Part shown: positions 15,610-23,157 of the stretch, piece after piece | How the letters are laid out: every line of letters begins with the position of its first letter | Numbering within the stretch: the first letter of the stretch is position 1 | DNA from: Burkholderiales bacterium | GTDB taxonomy: Bacteria; Pseudomonadota; Gammaproteobacteria; Burkholderiales; Burkholderiaceae_E | Assembly: GCA_003818495.1 (NCBI GenBank) | Contig: RPRK01000033.1 | Span: 1 to 32,540, forward strand | Reading direction: 5' to 3' | DNA length: 32,540 nt | The notes under the pieces: generated by a model | What the model was told of the DNA's origin: nothing | What the model saw: the letters and a program-made list of their open reading frames with translations, nothing else | The model's database searches: none | Translations under genes and position numbers: made by a program

Positions 15610-17163
15610 ATGAACCTGGCCGCCACGCTGCGCCGACGGGCCACCGAGAGACCCGCACATCCGGCGATCCTCTTCGAGGGCGCGACGATCACCTACGGCG
15701 AGCTCGACGCGCGCGCCTCGCGTCTCGCGCATGCCCTGCGCGCCCATGGCGTCGGCCCGGCCGACCGGGTCGCGATCTACCTGCCGAACGTGCCCGACTT
15801 CGCGGTCGCCTACTACGCCGCCCAGCTGCTCGGCGCGGTCACCGTGTCGATCAACGCGATCTTCAAGGCCGCCGAGGTCGAGTACCTGCTGACGGACTCG
15901 GGTGCAGCGGTCGTGTTCACGCTGGCCGAGCTCGCGGCGTTCGTGCCGCGCGAGCGCTGCCCGGCGCTGCGCCACGTGGTGGTCTGCGATGGCCCGGTGG
16001 CGGCGAGCCCGCCGGCCCCGTCCGCCGCCGTCGAGTCCCTCGCCGACTGGCTCGCCGCCGTGCCCGCCCGGGCCACCCCCTTCGAGCCGGCCGAGCGCCG
16101 CAGCGACGACGCCGCCTCGCTGCTCTATTCGTCGGGCACCACCGGCTTCCCGAAGGGCGTGACCCTCACGCAGCACAACATCGCGACCAACGTCGCCACC
16201 GCGGCGGCGGCCTCGGGCTACCGCGCCGACGACCGGCTCGCGCTCTTCCTGCCGCTCTTCCACGTCTACGGCCAGAACTACATCCTGAACGGCGCGGTGC
16301 ACGCGGGCGCCACCGTCGCGCTGTTCCGCCGCTTCGTCCCCGACCTCGTGCTCGAGGCGATCGAGCGCGAGCGGATCACGATGTTCTTCGGCGTGCCGAC
16401 GATCTTCATCGGCCTGCTCGGCATGGACCTGTCGAAGCGCGACCTGTCCTCGATCCGCTACGAGATGTCGGCCGCCTCCACGATGCCCGAGGAAGTCTCG
16501 CGTCGCTGGACCGAGCGCTTCGGGCGCCGCATCTTCGAGGGCTACGGCCTGACGGAGTGCTCGCCCTTCGCCGCCTACAACGACGCGGTCGAGCACCGCT
16601 TCGGCTCGGTGGGGCGCGCGGTCGAGGGCTTCGAGATCGCCATCCACGACGAGCAGGGCGGCGAGCGGCCGCGCGGCGAATGGGGCGAGATCGTCATCCG
16701 CGGCCCGGGCGTGATGGCCGGCTACTGGAACCGTCCGGCCGAGACCGCCGAGGCGCTGCGCGATGGCTGGCTGCATTCGGGCGACATCGGCCGCATGGAC
16801 GAGGACGGCTACGTGTTCATCGTCGACCGCGTGAAGGACATGATCAACGTGTCCGGCTTCAAGGTCTGGCCGGCCGAGGTCGAGCAGTACCTGTACCGGA
16901 TGCCGGGCGTGCACGAGTGCGCGGTCTACGGCGTCCCCGATCCGGTGAAGGACGAGCAGGTGGCGGTGGCGCTGGTCGCGACGCCGGGCTCGGGACTCAC
17001 CGGGCAGCAGGTGATCGACTGGTGCCGCGAGCACCTCGCGGCCTACAAGGTGCCGGTGCGCGTCGACGTGGTGGCCGAGCTGCCCAAGAGCGCCACCGGC
17101 AAGCTCCTCAAGCGGGTGCTGCGCGAGCAGGCGGCCGCCGCGAACGTTTCCACGAAGGACTGA
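15610..17163 (+). CDS. Acyl-CoA synthetase (class I AMP-forming, long-chain/malonyl-CoA ligase-like)
   Basis: This 517-residue ANL-superfamily enzyme activates a carboxylic acid with ATP and transfers it to coenzyme A. The P-loop motif YSSGTTGFPKGVTLT lies at about 171-185, followed by the aromatic gate segment FLPLFHVYGQN, FEGYGLTECSP and GWLHSGDIGRMDEDG. The C-terminal catalytic lysine is in PKSATGKLLKR (K498). The pattern resembles medium/long-chain fatty-acid or malonate ligases; the acid is not determinable. A strong Shine-Dalgarno (GGAGGAG) sits 6 nt before the ATG. The alpha/beta hydrolase gene follows after 4 bp, so both are probably one operon, while a thioesterase gene lies divergently upstream. 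Confidence 0.93.
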   Translation: MNLAATLRRRATERPAHPAILFEGATITYGELDARASRLAHALRAHGVGPADRVAIYLPNVPDFAVAYYAAQLLGAVTVSINAIFKAAEVEYLLTDSGAAVVFTLAELAAFVPRERCPALRHVVVCDGPVAASPPAPSAAVESLADWLAAVPARATPFEPAERRSDDAASLLYSSGTTGFPKGVTLTQHNIATNVATAAAASGYRADDRLALFLPLFHVYGQNYILNGAVHAGATVALFRRFVPDLVLEAIERERITMFFGVPTIFIGLLGMDLSKRDLSSIRYEMSAASTMPEEVSRRWTERFGRRIFEGYGLTECSPFAAYNDAVEHRFGSVGRAVEGFEIAIHDEQGGERPRGEWGEIVIRGPGVMAGYWNRPAETAEALRDGWLHSGDIGRMDEDGYVFIVDRVKDMINVSGFKVWPAEVEQYLYRMPGVHECAVYGVPDPVKDEQVAVALVATPGSGLTGQQVIDWCREHLAAYKVPVRVDVVAELPKSATGKLLKRVLREQAAAANVSTKD

Positions 17164-17167
17164 GCCC

Positions 17168-18028
17168 ATGGCCGACCCGATCTTCCGCGGCTACGACCGC
17201 GATGCGCTCGACGCGCAGTACAACAACCGCACGAAGGTGCCGTCGTTCGCGGCGCACATCGAGCGCTGGGCCGTCGAGGGCGAACGCGCCCGCACCACGC
17301 TCGCGCCGCGTCTCGACGTGCGCTACGGCGCCGGCGAGCGCGAGGCGGTGAACGTCTACGCCGCGCGCGGTGCCGCCCCGGCGCCGGTGCTGGTCTGGAT
17401 CCACGGCGGCTACTGGATGTCGCTCACGAAGGCGCAGAACGACTTCGTCGCGCTGGGCTTCGTGCCGCACGGCGTCGCGGTGGTCAACGTCGAGTACGAC
17501 CTGATGCCGGGCGTCCGGATGGACGTGCTGGTCCGGCAGGTCCGCGCGGCCGTCGCCTGGTCGATCGCGAACGCCGCCTCCTTCGGCGGCGATCCGGCCC
17601 GCGTCTGGGTCGGGGGGCACTCGGCGGGCGGCCACCTGACCGCCGCGGTGGCCGCCGATCCCGGCCCGGGCCCGCGCCCGGCCGGCGGATTCGCCTTCAG
17701 CGGTCTGTACGACCTCGAGCCGATCCGGCTCAGCTACCTGAACGACACGCTGGCGATGGACGAGCGCGAGGCGCGTCGGACCGAGCCGGTGGGCATGCCC
17801 CCGCCCGCGGGCGGCGACTGGACGCTCCTGGTGGGCGGTGCCGAGGGCCCGGAGTACCTGCGCCAGAGTGCCGATCTGGCCGCGGCCTGGGCGAGCGACG
17901 ACGCGCGTCGGGTGCGGATGGAGGTGGCCGCGGGGGCCGACCATTTCTCGATCGTCGCGCCGCTCGCCGACCCGGGGTCGGCGACGGTGCTGCGGATGGT
18001 GGCCGCGATGGGGGCGGGCGCGGCCTGA
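17168..18028 (+). CDS. Alpha/beta hydrolase (arylformamidase/BD-FAE-like)
   Basis: This 286-residue predicted esterase or amidase carries the oxyanion-hole motif HGGYW (79-83), the nucleophile elbow GGHSAGGH with S152, and a C-terminal GADHFSI with H259. HGGYW plus GHSAGG is the signature of the kynurenine formamidase-like carboxylesterase group. The N-terminus (YDRDALDAQYNNR) also occurs in these proteins. No kynurenine-pathway gene is nearby, so a formamidase role is not supported by context. Pairing with an acyl-CoA ligase 4 bp upstream suggests that the hydrolase frees an acid which the ligase then activates (inference). It is convergent with the glutamine amidotransferase gene. Confidence 0.88.
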   Translation: MADPIFRGYDRDALDAQYNNRTKVPSFAAHIERWAVEGERARTTLAPRLDVRYGAGEREAVNVYAARGAAPAPVLVWIHGGYWMSLTKAQNDFVALGFVPHGVAVVNVEYDLMPGVRMDVLVRQVRAAVAWSIANAASFGGDPARVWVGGHSAGGHLTAAVAADPGPGPRPAGGFAFSGLYDLEPIRLSYLNDTLAMDEREARRTEPVGMPPPAGGDWTLLVGGAEGPEYLRQSADLAAAWASDDARRVRMEVAAGADHFSIVAPLADPGSATVLRMVAAMGAGAA

Positions 18029-18048
18029 CCGGGGCGGACGATCCCCGG
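18029..18048. terminator. Hairpin between convergent genes
   Basis: CCGGGG (18029-18034) and CCCCGG (18043-18048) pair across an 8-nt loop immediately after the hydrolase stop and 7 nt before the end of the opposing amidotransferase gene. It could end or protect transcripts from both sides. There is no T-run. Confidence 0.35.
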
Positions 18049-18055
18049 GGGCGCC

Positions 18056-18874
18056 TCAGGCGCTGCTGGCTTCGGGCGCCGGAGCGGCGGCCGCGGTCCG
18101 CAGGCCCGGCCCGAAGGGTTCGATCCGCACGACGCCGTCGGCACCGACCGTGACCGATCGGTCCGAGGGCACGGCCTCCCAGGCGCCGCGCGCATCGTCG
18201 TAGGGCTCGGAGGCGACGACGACACCGTCGTCGAGCCGGCGCAGGTAGAGGGACGGGCTGCGGTCGTCGGACGCCCACCGGAACGCATGCAGCGTGCGTC
18301 CGTCGGAGTGGCAGGCCGCGAAGCGCACCGGCGCCCGGATGCCCTGTTCGCGCTGCAGCCGCAGGATCGCCTCGAGCACCCGCGCGTAGGCGGCCGCGGG
18401 GTCCTCGGTCGGCCCGCCCGAGAGCGCGGCCAGGAAGATCGCCTCGGAGTCGGAGGTGCCGAGCCGGGCGTCGTAGGCCCGATCGTCGATCAGGCCTTCC
18501 ACCCGACGCCGGATCCGGCCATAGCCGCCGATCTGGCCGTTGTGCATGAACTGGTGGCGGCCCTCGGCGAACGGATGGCAGTTGGCGCGCGAGGCGTCGG
18601 TGCCGGTGGCGGCGCGCACGTGGGCGAAGAACAGCCCGGCACGGATCTGGCGGCACAGGCCGCGCAGGTTCTCGTCCGACCAGGCCGGCCGCGCCTCGCG
18701 GTACAGGCCGGGCTCGGAGCGCTCGCCGTACCAGCCGATGCCCACGCCGTCACCCTGGGTCACCGTCTTGGCCTCGGCCGCGGTCAGCGACTGGGCGATC
18801 AGCGAGCGGGGCGGACGTTCGACGTGCTCCGACAGGAAGGTCGGGGCACCGAGATAGGCGAGGAGGCGGCACAT
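18056..18874 (-). CDS. Class II glutamine amidotransferase (YafJ-like)
   Basis: This 272-residue Ntn-type glutaminase has the processed catalytic cysteine at position 2 (MCRLLAYLG). Further family marks are GDGVGIGWYG, FFAHVRAAT, NCHPF, the glutamine-site segment FMHNGQIGGY and LGTSDSEAIF. These fit the GATase_4/YafJ group, which includes EgtC-like gamma-glutamyl hydrolases. YafJ proteins have no firmly known acceptor; no ergothioneine genes are nearby. The ATG at 18874 must be correct because the cysteine has to be residue 2. The C-terminal 15 residues are an Ala/Pro tail. It lies 124 bp downstream of the FAD-linked oxidase gene on the same strand; the gap holds a hairpin (18968-18993) and nothing else recognised. 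Confidence 0.92.
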   Translation of the reverse strand: MCRLLAYLGAPTFLSEHVERPPRSLIAQSLTAAEAKTVTQGDGVGIGWYGERSEPGLYREARPAWSDENLRGLCRQIRAGLFFAHVRAATGTDASRANCHPFAEGRHQFMHNGQIGGYGRIRRRVEGLIDDRAYDARLGTSDSEAIFLAALSGGPTEDPAAAYARVLEAILRLQREQGIRAPVRFAACHSDGRTLHAFRWASDDRSPSLYLRRLDDGVVVASEPYDDARGAWEAVPSDRSVTVGADGVVRIEPFGPGLRTAAAAPAPEASSA

Positions 18875-18967
18875 GTCGGAGGAGGCTTCACCGCAGGGTC
18901 TCCGAGCAGTCTAGGCCTCGATGACGGTTTCGTGACAGCCACCCGTTGCACGGGTACCGACGGCGGT

Positions 18968-18993
18968 CGGCCGGCGGGTCGATCCCGCGGCCG
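18968..18993 (-). terminator. Hairpin just after the FAD-linked oxidase gene
   Basis: CGGCC-G-GCGGG (18968-18978), loop TCGAT, and CCCGC-GGCCG (18984-18993) form a 10-bp stem with one bulged G. It lies 5 nt past the stop of the minus-strand oxidase gene. No T-run follows on that strand, so any termination would probably need Rho. Confidence 0.45.
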
Positions 18994-18998
18994 GGCGA

Positions 18999-20417
18999 TC
19001 AGGCCAGCATCTTCCCGGGGTTCATCAGCCCCTTCGGATCGAGCGCCTGCTTGAGGCTGCGCATCAGCGCGAGCTCGACCGGCGACTTGTAGCGCGGCAG
19101 CTCGTCGCGCCTCAGCACGCCGATGCCGTGCTCGGCCGAGATCGAGCCGTCCGCGGCGGCCACCGCGTCGTGGACCAGCGCGTTGATCGCGTCCTGCTGC
19201 GCCAGCAGCGAGTCGCCGTCCGCACCCAGGGGCGGGGAGACGTTGTAGTGCAGGTTGCCGTCGCCCAGATGGCCGAACACCACCATCCGGATGCCCGGGA
19301 AGTGGCGGGCCAGCAGCGCGTCGGTGCGCTCGACGAAGTCGCCGATGGCGGAGATGGGCACCGAGATGTCGTGCTTGACGTTCTTGCCCTCGGCGGCCTG
19401 CGCCTCGGAGATGTTCTCGCGCAGCGCCCAGAAGCGGCGCGACTGCGCGATCGACTGAGCGACCACCGCGTCCGACACGATGCCGTCCTCGATCGCGCGG
19501 GCCATCAGCGCATCGAAGCGCTCGGCGGCATGCGCCTCGCTCTCGGGGTCGGAGGTCTCGAGCAGCACGCAGTAGGGCGGGGCGTCGGCGAACGGCTTCG
19601 GGCAGTCGGGGAAGTGGCGGGCGACCAGCGACAGGCACAGGTCCGACATCATCTCGAAGGCGGTCAGCGACGGGCCGAGCAGGCCGCGGGCGAGCTGGAG
19701 CAGGGCGAGCGCGGCATGCGGCGAGGCCACCGCGGCGATGGCGGTGACCTGCGCGGCCGGTTGCGGGTAGAGCTTCATCGTGGCCGCGGTGATCACGCCG
19801 AGCGTGCCCTCGGCGCCGATGAACAGGTCCCGCAGGTCGTAGCCGGTGTTGTCCTTGCGCAGGCCGCGCAGGCCGTTCCAGACCTCGCCCGCCGCGGTGA
19901 CCACCTCGAGCCCCAGGCACAGCTCGCGCGCGTTGCCGTAGCGCAGCACGCCGGTGCCGCCGGCATTGGTGGCGAGGTTGCCGCCGATCGTGCAGCTGCC
20001 CTCGGCCGCGAGCGACAGCGGGAACAGGCGCCCCGCCTCGCGGGCGGCCGCCTGCACCGACGCCAGCACCGCGCCCGCCTCGACGGTGATCGTGTCGTTG
20101 ACCGGGTCGATGGCGCGCACGCGGTTCATCCGCGCGAGCGACAGCACCACGGCCCGGCCCGAGGTGTCGGGGACCGAGCCGCCGGTCAGGCCGGTGTTGC
20201 CGCCCTGCGGCACGATCGGCACGCCGTGCGCGGCGCACCAGCGCACCAGCGTGGCGACCTCGTCGGTCGAGCCGGGCTGCACGACGGCCAGCGCGCGGCC
20301 TGTCCAGCGGCGGCGCCAGTCGGTCAGGAAGCCGGCGGTGTCGGCGGGCTCGACGAGCACGCGGCCGATGCCGTCGGGCAGGTCGGCGGAGGTGAGGGAA
20401 GGGCGATCAGGGTTCAT
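18999..20417 (-). CDS. FAD-linked D-2-hydroxyacid dehydrogenase (D-lactate / D-2-hydroxyglutarate type)
   Basis: This 472-residue flavoprotein of the GlcD/D2HGDH family would oxidise a D-2-hydroxyacid and pass electrons to a quinone, cytochrome or ETF. The FAD-binding PCMH domain spans about 40-220, with PQGGNTGLTGGSVP (70-83), CTIGGNLATNAGGTGVLRYG and IGAEGTLGVIT. The C-terminal FAD-oxidase domain has FGHLGDGNLHYN (381-392; H383 and H390 are probable metal ligands), SAEHGIG and the terminal DPKGLMNPGKML. These marks fit D-2-hydroxyglutarate dehydrogenases and DLD-type D-lactate dehydrogenases equally well. The upstream gap of 141 bp to ffh is filled by a long inverted repeat. An NAD-linked 2-hydroxyacid dehydrogenase and a 2-oxoacid-type TRAP importer occur elsewhere in the window, but no direct link is shown. 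Confidence 0.92.
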   Translation of the reverse strand: MNPDRPSLTSADLPDGIGRVLVEPADTAGFLTDWRRRWTGRALAVVQPGSTDEVATLVRWCAAHGVPIVPQGGNTGLTGGSVPDTSGRAVVLSLARMNRVRAIDPVNDTITVEAGAVLASVQAAAREAGRLFPLSLAAEGSCTIGGNLATNAGGTGVLRYGNARELCLGLEVVTAAGEVWNGLRGLRKDNTGYDLRDLFIGAEGTLGVITAATMKLYPQPAAQVTAIAAVASPHAALALLQLARGLLGPSLTAFEMMSDLCLSLVARHFPDCPKPFADAPPYCVLLETSDPESEAHAAERFDALMARAIEDGIVSDAVVAQSIAQSRRFWALRENISEAQAAEGKNVKHDISVPISAIGDFVERTDALLARHFPGIRMVVFGHLGDGNLHYNVSPPLGADGDSLLAQQDAINALVHDAVAAADGSISAEHGIGVLRRDELPRYKSPVELALMRSLKQALDPKGLMNPGKMLA

Positions 20418-20438
20418 GACGTGCGTCCGCGACGTATC

Positions 20439-20560
20439 GAAGCCGTGGGAAAACCGTAGCGAGCAGGCCCGAGCCGGCGCCGAGGAGCGCAGCCGTACGG
20501 CTGTACGGCGAGCACCACAGGCGTCGGCTCGGGACGCGCAGTAGGTTTGCCCACGGCTTC
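20439..20560. repeat. Long imperfect inverted-repeat element (about 122 bp)
   Basis: The whole ffh/oxidase intergenic region is one nested hairpin. The outer arms are GAAGCCGTGGGAAAACC (20439-20455) and GGTTTGCCCACGGCTTC (20544-20560), with one mismatch in 17. The middle arms are CCCGAGCCGGCGCC (20468-20481) and GGCGTCGGCTCGGG (20520-20533), with one mismatch in 14. The apex is GCCGTAC (20492-20498), loop GGCT, GTACGGC (20503-20509). It overlaps the last two bases of the ffh stop codon. There is no T-run or ORF. The layout looks like a dispersed, non-coding repeat of the REP/MITE kind, but only one copy is in the window. Confidence 0.8.
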
Positions 20561-21905
20561 AGCGCGGCATCATCCCCTTCATGCCCCGCATCATCTTCGC
20601 GAGGCCGCCCTTCTGCATCTTCTTCATCATCGACTGCATCTGGTCGAACTGCGCCAGCATCCGGTTGACGTCCTGCACCTGCACGCCGGCACCGGTGGCG
20701 ATCCGGCGCTTGCGGCTCGCCTTGATCTGCTCGGGCTTGTGGCGCTCGCCCGGGGTCATCGAATGGATGATCCCCTGCATCCGACGGATGTCGCGCTCGG
20801 CGCGGTCCATGTCGGCCTGGCCGGCGGCCGCCTGCATCTGCGCCGGCAGCTTGTCCATCAGCGACGACAGCCCGCCCATCTTCTTCATCTGCGAGATCTG
20901 CGCGAGGAAGTCGTTGAGGTCGAAGCGGTTGCCCGACTTGAGCTTGTCGGCGAGGTCCTTCGCGGCCTGCTGGTCGACGTTGGCCTGCGCCTGCTCGACC
21001 AGCGCGACGATGTCGCCCATGCCGAGGATGCGGTTGGCCATCCGGTCGGGATGGAAGGCGTCGAGCCCGGCGAGCTTCTCGCCGACGCCGACGAACTTGA
21101 TCGGGCAGCCCGTGACGGCCTTGACCGACAGCGCGGCGCCGCCGCGCGAGTCGCCGTCGAGCTTGGTCAGCACGACGCCGGTGAGGGGCAGCGCGTCCTT
21201 GAAGGCGCGCGCGGTGTTGACCGCGTCCTGGCCCTGCATCGCGTCGACGACGAACAGCGTCTCGATCGGGTCGAGCGCGGCGTGCAGCGCCGCGATCTCC
21301 TTCATCATCGCCTCGTCGATGCCGAGGCGGCCGGCGGTGTCGACCAGCAGCACGTCGTGGTAGTGGTTCTTCGCCCACAGCACGGCGGCGCGCGCGATGT
21401 CGACCGGGGACTGATCGGGCGTCGACGGGAAGAAGTCCGCGCCCGCCTGCTGGGTGACGGTCTCGAGCTGGTCGATCGCGGCCGGCCGGTAGACGTCGCA
21501 GGAGACGGTCAGCACCTTCTTCTTCTGCTCGCGCAGCCGCTTGGCCAGCTTGCCGACGGTGGTGGTCTTGCCGGCGCCCTGCAGGCCCGCCATCAGGATG
21601 ATGGCGGGGGGCTGGGTCGCGAAGTTCAGCTCGGCCGTCGCCCCGCCCATCAGGGCGGTCAGTTCCTGGTGGACGACGCCGACCAGCGCCTGGCCGGGCG
21701 ACAGGCTGCCGACCACGTCCTGGCCGAGCGCCTTCTCGCGCACCTTCGCGATGAAGTCGCGCACGACCGGCAGGGCCACGTCGGCCTCGAGCAGGGCGAT
21801 GCGGATCTCGCGCAGCATCTCCTGCGTGTTCGCCTCGGTGAGGCGGGCTTCGCCGCGCATCGTCTTGACGACGCGGGCGAGCCTTTGGGACAGATTGTCG
21901 AACAT
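20559..21905 (-). CDS. ffh: Signal recognition particle protein Ffh
   Basis: This 448-residue SRP GTPase binds 4.5S RNA and signal sequences of nascent membrane proteins and delivers ribosomes to FtsY. The N domain covers about 1-95. The G domain follows with P-loop GLQGAGKTTT (107-116), CDVYRPAA, DTAGRL near 190 and TKLDGD near 246. The C-terminal M domain, from about 325, is methionine-rich and ends KMMRGMKGMMPR; it includes the RNA-binding segment SRKRRIATGAGVQVQDVNRM. Length matches E. coli Ffh (453). The ATG at 21905 gives the canonical MFDNLSQRL start. The divergent neighbour starts only 23 bp away, so the promoters of the two genes must overlap the opposite gene's coding start. Confidence 0.98.
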   Translation of the reverse strand: MFDNLSQRLARVVKTMRGEARLTEANTQEMLREIRIALLEADVALPVVRDFIAKVREKALGQDVVGSLSPGQALVGVVHQELTALMGGATAELNFATQPPAIILMAGLQGAGKTTTVGKLAKRLREQKKKVLTVSCDVYRPAAIDQLETVTQQAGADFFPSTPDQSPVDIARAAVLWAKNHYHDVLLVDTAGRLGIDEAMMKEIAALHAALDPIETLFVVDAMQGQDAVNTARAFKDALPLTGVVLTKLDGDSRGGAALSVKAVTGCPIKFVGVGEKLAGLDAFHPDRMANRILGMGDIVALVEQAQANVDQQAAKDLADKLKSGNRFDLNDFLAQISQMKKMGGLSSLMDKLPAQMQAAAGQADMDRAERDIRRMQGIIHSMTPGERHKPEQIKASRKRRIATGAGVQVQDVNRMLAQFDQMQSMMKKMQKGGLAKMMRGMKGMMPR

Positions 21906-21922
21906 GGGGCCTGCGCTACACT
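21895..21922 (+). promoter_or_regulatory. Candidate sigma-70 promoter of the ypjD-like operon, implying a leaderless GTG
   Basis: TTGTCG (21895-21900) and TACACT (21917-21922) are spaced 16 bp apart and read toward the ypjD-like gene. The predicted transcription start, 7 bp after the -10, is 21929, the G of the GTG initiation codon. No Shine-Dalgarno precedes the GTG. The -35 lies inside the first codons of the divergent ffh gene. Confidence 0.45.
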
Positions 21923-21928
21923 GCGATC

Positions 21929-22792
21929 GTGACGATTGTACTGATTCTGTTCGCCCTGCCCGCGGCGCTGTACGGCGCGATCTGGCTCGGTGCGTGGCGG
22001 GCCGCCTCGAGCGCGGCGCCGGTGCCGGCCGCCCCGGGCGGTGTCGGGCACAGCCCGGCGGAGCCGGCGGCCCGCTGGCTGCTGCCGGTCGCGGTCGTGC
22101 TGCACGGTGCGTCGCTCGCCTGGCCGCTGGACCGCGGCGGCTTCCATTTCGGGTTCGCCAAGGTGCTGTCCGCGACGCTCTGGGTGGGGCTCGTGCTGCT
22201 GTGGTTCGAGGGCCGGCGCACGTCGCTCGAGGCGCTGCGCCTCGTGGTGCTGCCGCTCGCCTTCGTGATGCTGCTGATGCCGCTGGTGTGGCCCGGGCGC
22301 CTGTTCGAGGCCGCCCAGCAGGCGCCGCTCTTCGTGCCCCACCTGCTCGCGGGCACGCTCGCCTACGGCGTGCTGCTGCTCGCCGCGCTGCACGCCCTGC
22401 TGATGCTCTGGGTCCAGCGCGACCTGCAGCGCCCGGTGCTCGAGGCCGAGCGCGGCGCGATGGCGCGCTGGCTCGGGCGGATGCCGCCGCTGATGGTCCT
22501 CGAGCGACTGCTGTTCCGCTTCATCGGCCTGGGGTTCGTGCTGCTGCTGGCCACCACCATCAGCGGGATGATGTTCTCCGAGGAGGTGTTCGGCCGGCCG
22601 TTCCGGCTCGAGCACAAGACCGTCTTCTCGGTGGTCTCCCTGGCCTTCTTCGGCGTGCTGCTCGCGGGGCGCGCGGTGCGCGGCTGGCGCGGGCGCATCG
22701 CCACGCGCTTCACCCTCGGCGGTTTCGCCGTGCTGCTGCTCGCCTATGTCGGCACGCGCTTCGTGTTCGAAGTGATGCTCGGGCGCTACTGA
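21929..22792 (+). CDS. YpjD/CcsA-like cytochrome c assembly family membrane protein
   Basis: This 287-residue inner-membrane protein has about eight hydrophobic helices, including one at the very N-terminus. It matches the family annotated as cytochrome c biogenesis CcsA-like or YpjD/HemX-like, which in Burkholderiales is encoded beside ffh. Conserved-looking histidines occur in FVPHLLAG, LAALHALLML and RLEHKTVFS. The tryptophan-rich WWD haem motif of true CcsA/ResC haem lyases is not seen, so a direct synthase role is unlikely; YpjD-type proteins are thought to affect membrane proteins or metal homeostasis, but the function is unsettled. The GTG at 21929 is the only sensible start. It begins a plus-strand run continuing into the PP0621-like, pilS, pilR and ampD genes. 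Confidence 0.85.
   Translation: MTIVLILFALPAALYGAIWLGAWRAASSAAPVPAAPGGVGHSPAEPAARWLLPVAVVLHGASLAWPLDRGGFHFGFAKVLSATLWVGLVLLWFEGRRTSLEALRLVVLPLAFVMLLMPLVWPGRLFEAAQQAPLFVPHLLAGTLAYGVLLLAALHALLMLWVQRDLQRPVLEAERGAMARWLGRMPPLMVLERLLFRFIGLGFVLLLATTISGMMFSEEVFGRPFRLEHKTVFSVVSLAFFGVLLAGRAVRGWRGRIATRFTLGGFAVLLLAYVGTRFVFEVMLGRY
21935..21940 (-). promoter_or_regulatory. Candidate -10 element for ffh
   Basis: On the minus strand 21940 to 21935 reads TACAAT (five of six consensus bases), 29 bp upstream of the ffh ATG and inside the first codons of the divergent ypjD-like gene. No good -35 is present at normal spacing. Confidence 0.35.
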
Positions 22793-22811
22793 ACGGACGG
22801 GGGGCGCGACG

Positions 22812-23156
22812 ATGGGCAAGGTGATGACCTGGGTCGTGATCGGCCTGCTCGTCTGGGGCGCCTGGCGGCTCTGGACGATCAGCCGCGTGCGCGCCGAGCG
22901 CGCGCGCGACGCCGCCCGGGCTGCGGGCGACCCGCCCGCGGCCGCCGGCGGCAACGACGGCGATGCCGCCGAGGCCGGGCGCGAGCCGCGCCGGCCGAAC
23001 GCCCCCGAGCTGATGATGCAGTGCGCGGTCTGCGGCGTGCACCTGCCGGGTTCGGAGGCGCGCTTCTCGGGCGGGAAGGTCTACTGCAGCGACGCGCATC
23101 GCGACGCCGCGGGCGTCGCCGGGCCGGTGGACGCCACCCGTCGCGACGGCCGCTGA
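22812..23156 (+). CDS. PP0621-family small membrane-anchored zinc-ribbon-like protein
   Basis: This 114-residue protein has an N-terminal hydrophobic anchor (about 5-22), an Ala/Gly/Asp-rich linker and a C-terminal cysteine module: MMQCAVCGVHLPGSEA then GKVYCSDAHR. C71, C74, C92 and H96 could bind one metal ion, with H77 also near. This arrangement is the conserved part of the PP0621 family, of unknown function, usually encoded next to pilS in Burkholderiales and pseudomonads. The start at 22812 is 19 bp after the ypjD-like stop. Its stop is 1 bp before the pilS GTG, so translation is likely coupled. No role in piliation has been shown from sequence. Confidence 0.85.
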   Translation: MGKVMTWVVIGLLVWGAWRLWTISRVRAERARDAARAAGDPPAAAGGNDGDAAEAGREPRRPNAPELMMQCAVCGVHLPGSEARFSGGKVYCSDAHRDAAGVAGPVDATRRDGR

Positions 23157-23157
23157 C

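Noticed and set aside
20439-20560. Reading the ffh-downstream inverted repeat as a plain intrinsic terminator
   Set aside because: It lacks a T-run and is far longer and more elaborate than a terminator, so it is listed as a repeat element.
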